Shown here: positions 62,699 through 64,000 of the stretch, piece by piece
How positions within the stretch are numbered: the stretch's first letter is position 1
How the letters are laid out: every line of letters starts with the position of its first letter
NCBI GenBank assembly: GCA_002328495.1
Contig: DCUJ01000012.1
Span: 1-64,000 of the forward strand
Length of the DNA: 64,000 bases
Source of the DNA: Sulfurospirillum sp. UBA2217
Lineage (GTDB): Bacteria > Campylobacterota > Campylobacteria > Campylobacterales > Sulfurospirillaceae
Direction of reading: 5' to 3'
Program-made: the position numbers and the translations under genes
Notes under the pieces: model-generated
Told to the model about the DNA's origin: nothing
Database searches by the model: none
What the model saw: only the letters and a program-made list of their open reading frames with translations

Positions 62699-63997
62699 AT
62701 GACCTTTAGTAAAAACGAAAGTTTATGTAAAGACGAATTGCAAGCATGGCAACTTAAACACCTCAAAGAGACGTTGGTGCGTGTGTATCATCTTGTGCCT
62801 TTTTACAAAAAGAAATTCGATGAACACGGCGTTTTACCAGGAGATATCCACAGCTTGAAAGACCTTGCCAAACTGCCATATACTAAAAAACAAGATTTGC
62901 GCGATAACTATCCTTTTGGTATGTTCTCCGTCGATATGGACCAAATTGTTCGCATTCACAGTTCCAGTGGAACGACAGGAAAACCAACCGTTGTAGGCTA
63001 TACAGAGCACGATATGGACGTTTGGGCAGAAGTGATGGGACGTGCGTTTACCATGGGAGGTGTGAGTTCTCAAGATATCATGCAAAACTCTCACGGGTAT
63101 GGACTTTTCACAGGAGGTCTTGGCTTTCACTCAGCGGCTGAGCGCATGAAGATAGCAGTCATTCCTAGCTCCACAGGCTTTACCTCACGACAACTTTTGC
63201 TCTTAAAAGATTTTGGAGCCACCGTCATAACCGCAACCCCCTCTTTTGCCTTGCATATGGCAGAAGTTGCCCTTGCAGAGGGCTATGATATCTCAAAAGA
63301 TTTTAAGCTAAAAGTAGGCTTTTTTGGTGCAGAGCCCACCAGTGAAGGACTTAAAAATGAGATAGCCCATATTTGGGGAATTGACTATCATGAAGTGTAT
63401 GGACTTTCTGAAATCATAGGCCCAGGGGTGGCGTGCAGTTGTAAACACTCTCATCTTTTGCACATCCAAGAAGACCATTTTTACCCTGAAATTATTGACC
63501 CCAAAAGCGGTGAAGTTTTACCAGAAGGACAGCGGGGTGAACTGGTCATTACTACGCTCACCAAACAAGGCTTACCCATCATTCGCTACCGCACAGGCGA
63601 TATTACCTCGCTCACACGCATCCCGTGTCGTTGCGGACGCACATTGGGACGCATTGAGAGCATCGTGGGAAGAAGTGATGATATGTTGCTTATCAATGGT
63701 GTGAATGTCTTCCCTTCCCAAATCGAACACGTGCTCTCTAAACAAGAGGGGATTACGCTTAATTACCAAATCATTGCCGATAAAAAAGGCTACATGGACA
63801 AACTAGAAGTCGATGTCGAACTGGATGAACACCTCATTAGCGATGATGTGAGCTTCCTTGGCAATCTTAAAAAATCTCTTGAACACGCTCTTTTAAACAA
63901 TCTTTACATCAATGTAGAGGTAAAACTCGTTGCTCCAAAATCCCTGCAACGCAGTGAAGGCAAAGCCATTCGAGTTCTAGACAAGCGCACAAAATAA
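62699..63997 (+). CDS. Phenylacetate-CoA ligase, copy 2
   Basis: 432 residues, a close paralogue of copy 1, with identical HSSSGTTGKPTVVGYT and YGLSEIIGPGV motifs and an end in KAIRVLDKRTK. The two differ in the segments after GFTSRQL and around the substrate pocket, so they may use different arylacetates, e.g. phenyl- and hydroxyphenyl- or indoleacetate. It ends 3 bases before the end of the window; operon continuation is not visible. Confidence 0.92.
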   Translation: MTFSKNESLCKDELQAWQLKHLKETLVRVYHLVPFYKKKFDEHGVLPGDIHSLKDLAKLPYTKKQDLRDNYPFGMFSVDMDQIVRIHSSSGTTGKPTVVGYTEHDMDVWAEVMGRAFTMGGVSSQDIMQNSHGYGLFTGGLGFHSAAERMKIAVIPSSTGFTSRQLLLLKDFGATVITATPSFALHMAEVALAEGYDISKDFKLKVGFFGAEPTSEGLKNEIAHIWGIDYHEVYGLSEIIGPGVACSCKHSHLLHIQEDHFYPEIIDPKSGEVLPEGQRGELVITTLTKQGLPIIRYRTGDITSLTRIPCRCGRTLGRIESIVGRSDDMLLINGVNVFPSQIEHVLSKQEGITLNYQIIADKKGYMDKLEVDVELDEHLISDDVSFLGNLKKSLEHALLNNLYINVEVKLVAPKSLQRSEGKAIRVLDKRTK

Positions 63998-64000
63998 TCT

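Overview
The window looks like about 64 kb of chromosome from a Campylobacterota bacterium, most likely Sulfurospirillum or a close relative. The evidence is the AT-rich composition, the gene families present (HydABC hydrogenase, a HupSL-type second hydrogenase, Campylobacter-type flagellar genes, a stand-alone atpB, a dihydroorotase-like pseudoenzyme) and a gene order flgI-flgJ-flgM-flgN-flgK next to rsmD. I see no rRNA, tRNA, insertion sequence, phage or CRISPR. No stretch without a gene exceeds 300 bases.

Layout: 1-363 is the 3' end of a malic enzyme. 367-8428 (minus) is a periplasm-facing NiFe hydrogenase operon hydA-hydB-hydC-hydD-(unknown gene)-hypF. 8638-11448 (minus) is a second operon, tetR-hupS-hupL, for a cytoplasmic group-2-like hydrogenase. 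11554-17548 holds housekeeping genes (TerB-like, pgi, ygiQ, thiamine-binding protein, a lipoprotein hydrolase, a parvulin). 17716-26665 is an accessory block. On the plus strand it has tctC, tctA and a cyanophycin-synthetase-like ATP-grasp protein with a broken Mur-ligase part. Convergent to these is a minus-strand operon of a TIGR03032/TPR protein, a second ATP-grasp ligase, a GNAT-BKACE fusion and a methyltransferase. 26777-32564 is a large autotransporter divergent from a response regulator/sensor kinase pair whose kinase carries a periplasmic solute-binding domain.

32589-39150 carries fliP and then, on the plus strand, glmU, coaBC, an unknown gene, a prepilin peptidase, an LptF/G permease and truA. 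39273-52363 is a long minus-strand run. In transcription order it is flgI, flgJ, flgM, flgN, flgK, an ABC permease, a TIGR02757 protein, a SulP transporter, a tautomerase, atpB, a small membrane protein, gatB, gpsA, a GH3-like protein and a PyrC pseudoenzyme. 52423-56550 has rsmD, an unknown gene, and flaG-fliD-fliS plus a small FliT-like gene. 56600-58407 is an acetate-type sodium:solute symporter with a 55-residue partner. 58615-63997 is iorA-iorB-paaK-ACT-paaK, which should take aryl-pyruvates to aryl-acetyl-CoA and interconvert arylacetates with their CoA esters.

The most striking signal is not a gene. The 10-bp palindrome TTACATGTAA occurs 28 times perfectly by hand count, about once per 2.3 kb, in every reading frame, as stop codons, next to ribosome binding sites and as the two arms of a terminator. 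Base composition predicts fewer than one copy. It resembles a highly iterated palindrome such as cyanobacterial HIP1. Other sequence-level finds are a four-half-site operator between the autotransporter and the response regulator, sigma-54 and sigma-28 promoters for flagellar genes, and a 10-bp inverted repeat flanking the palindrome upstream of iorA.
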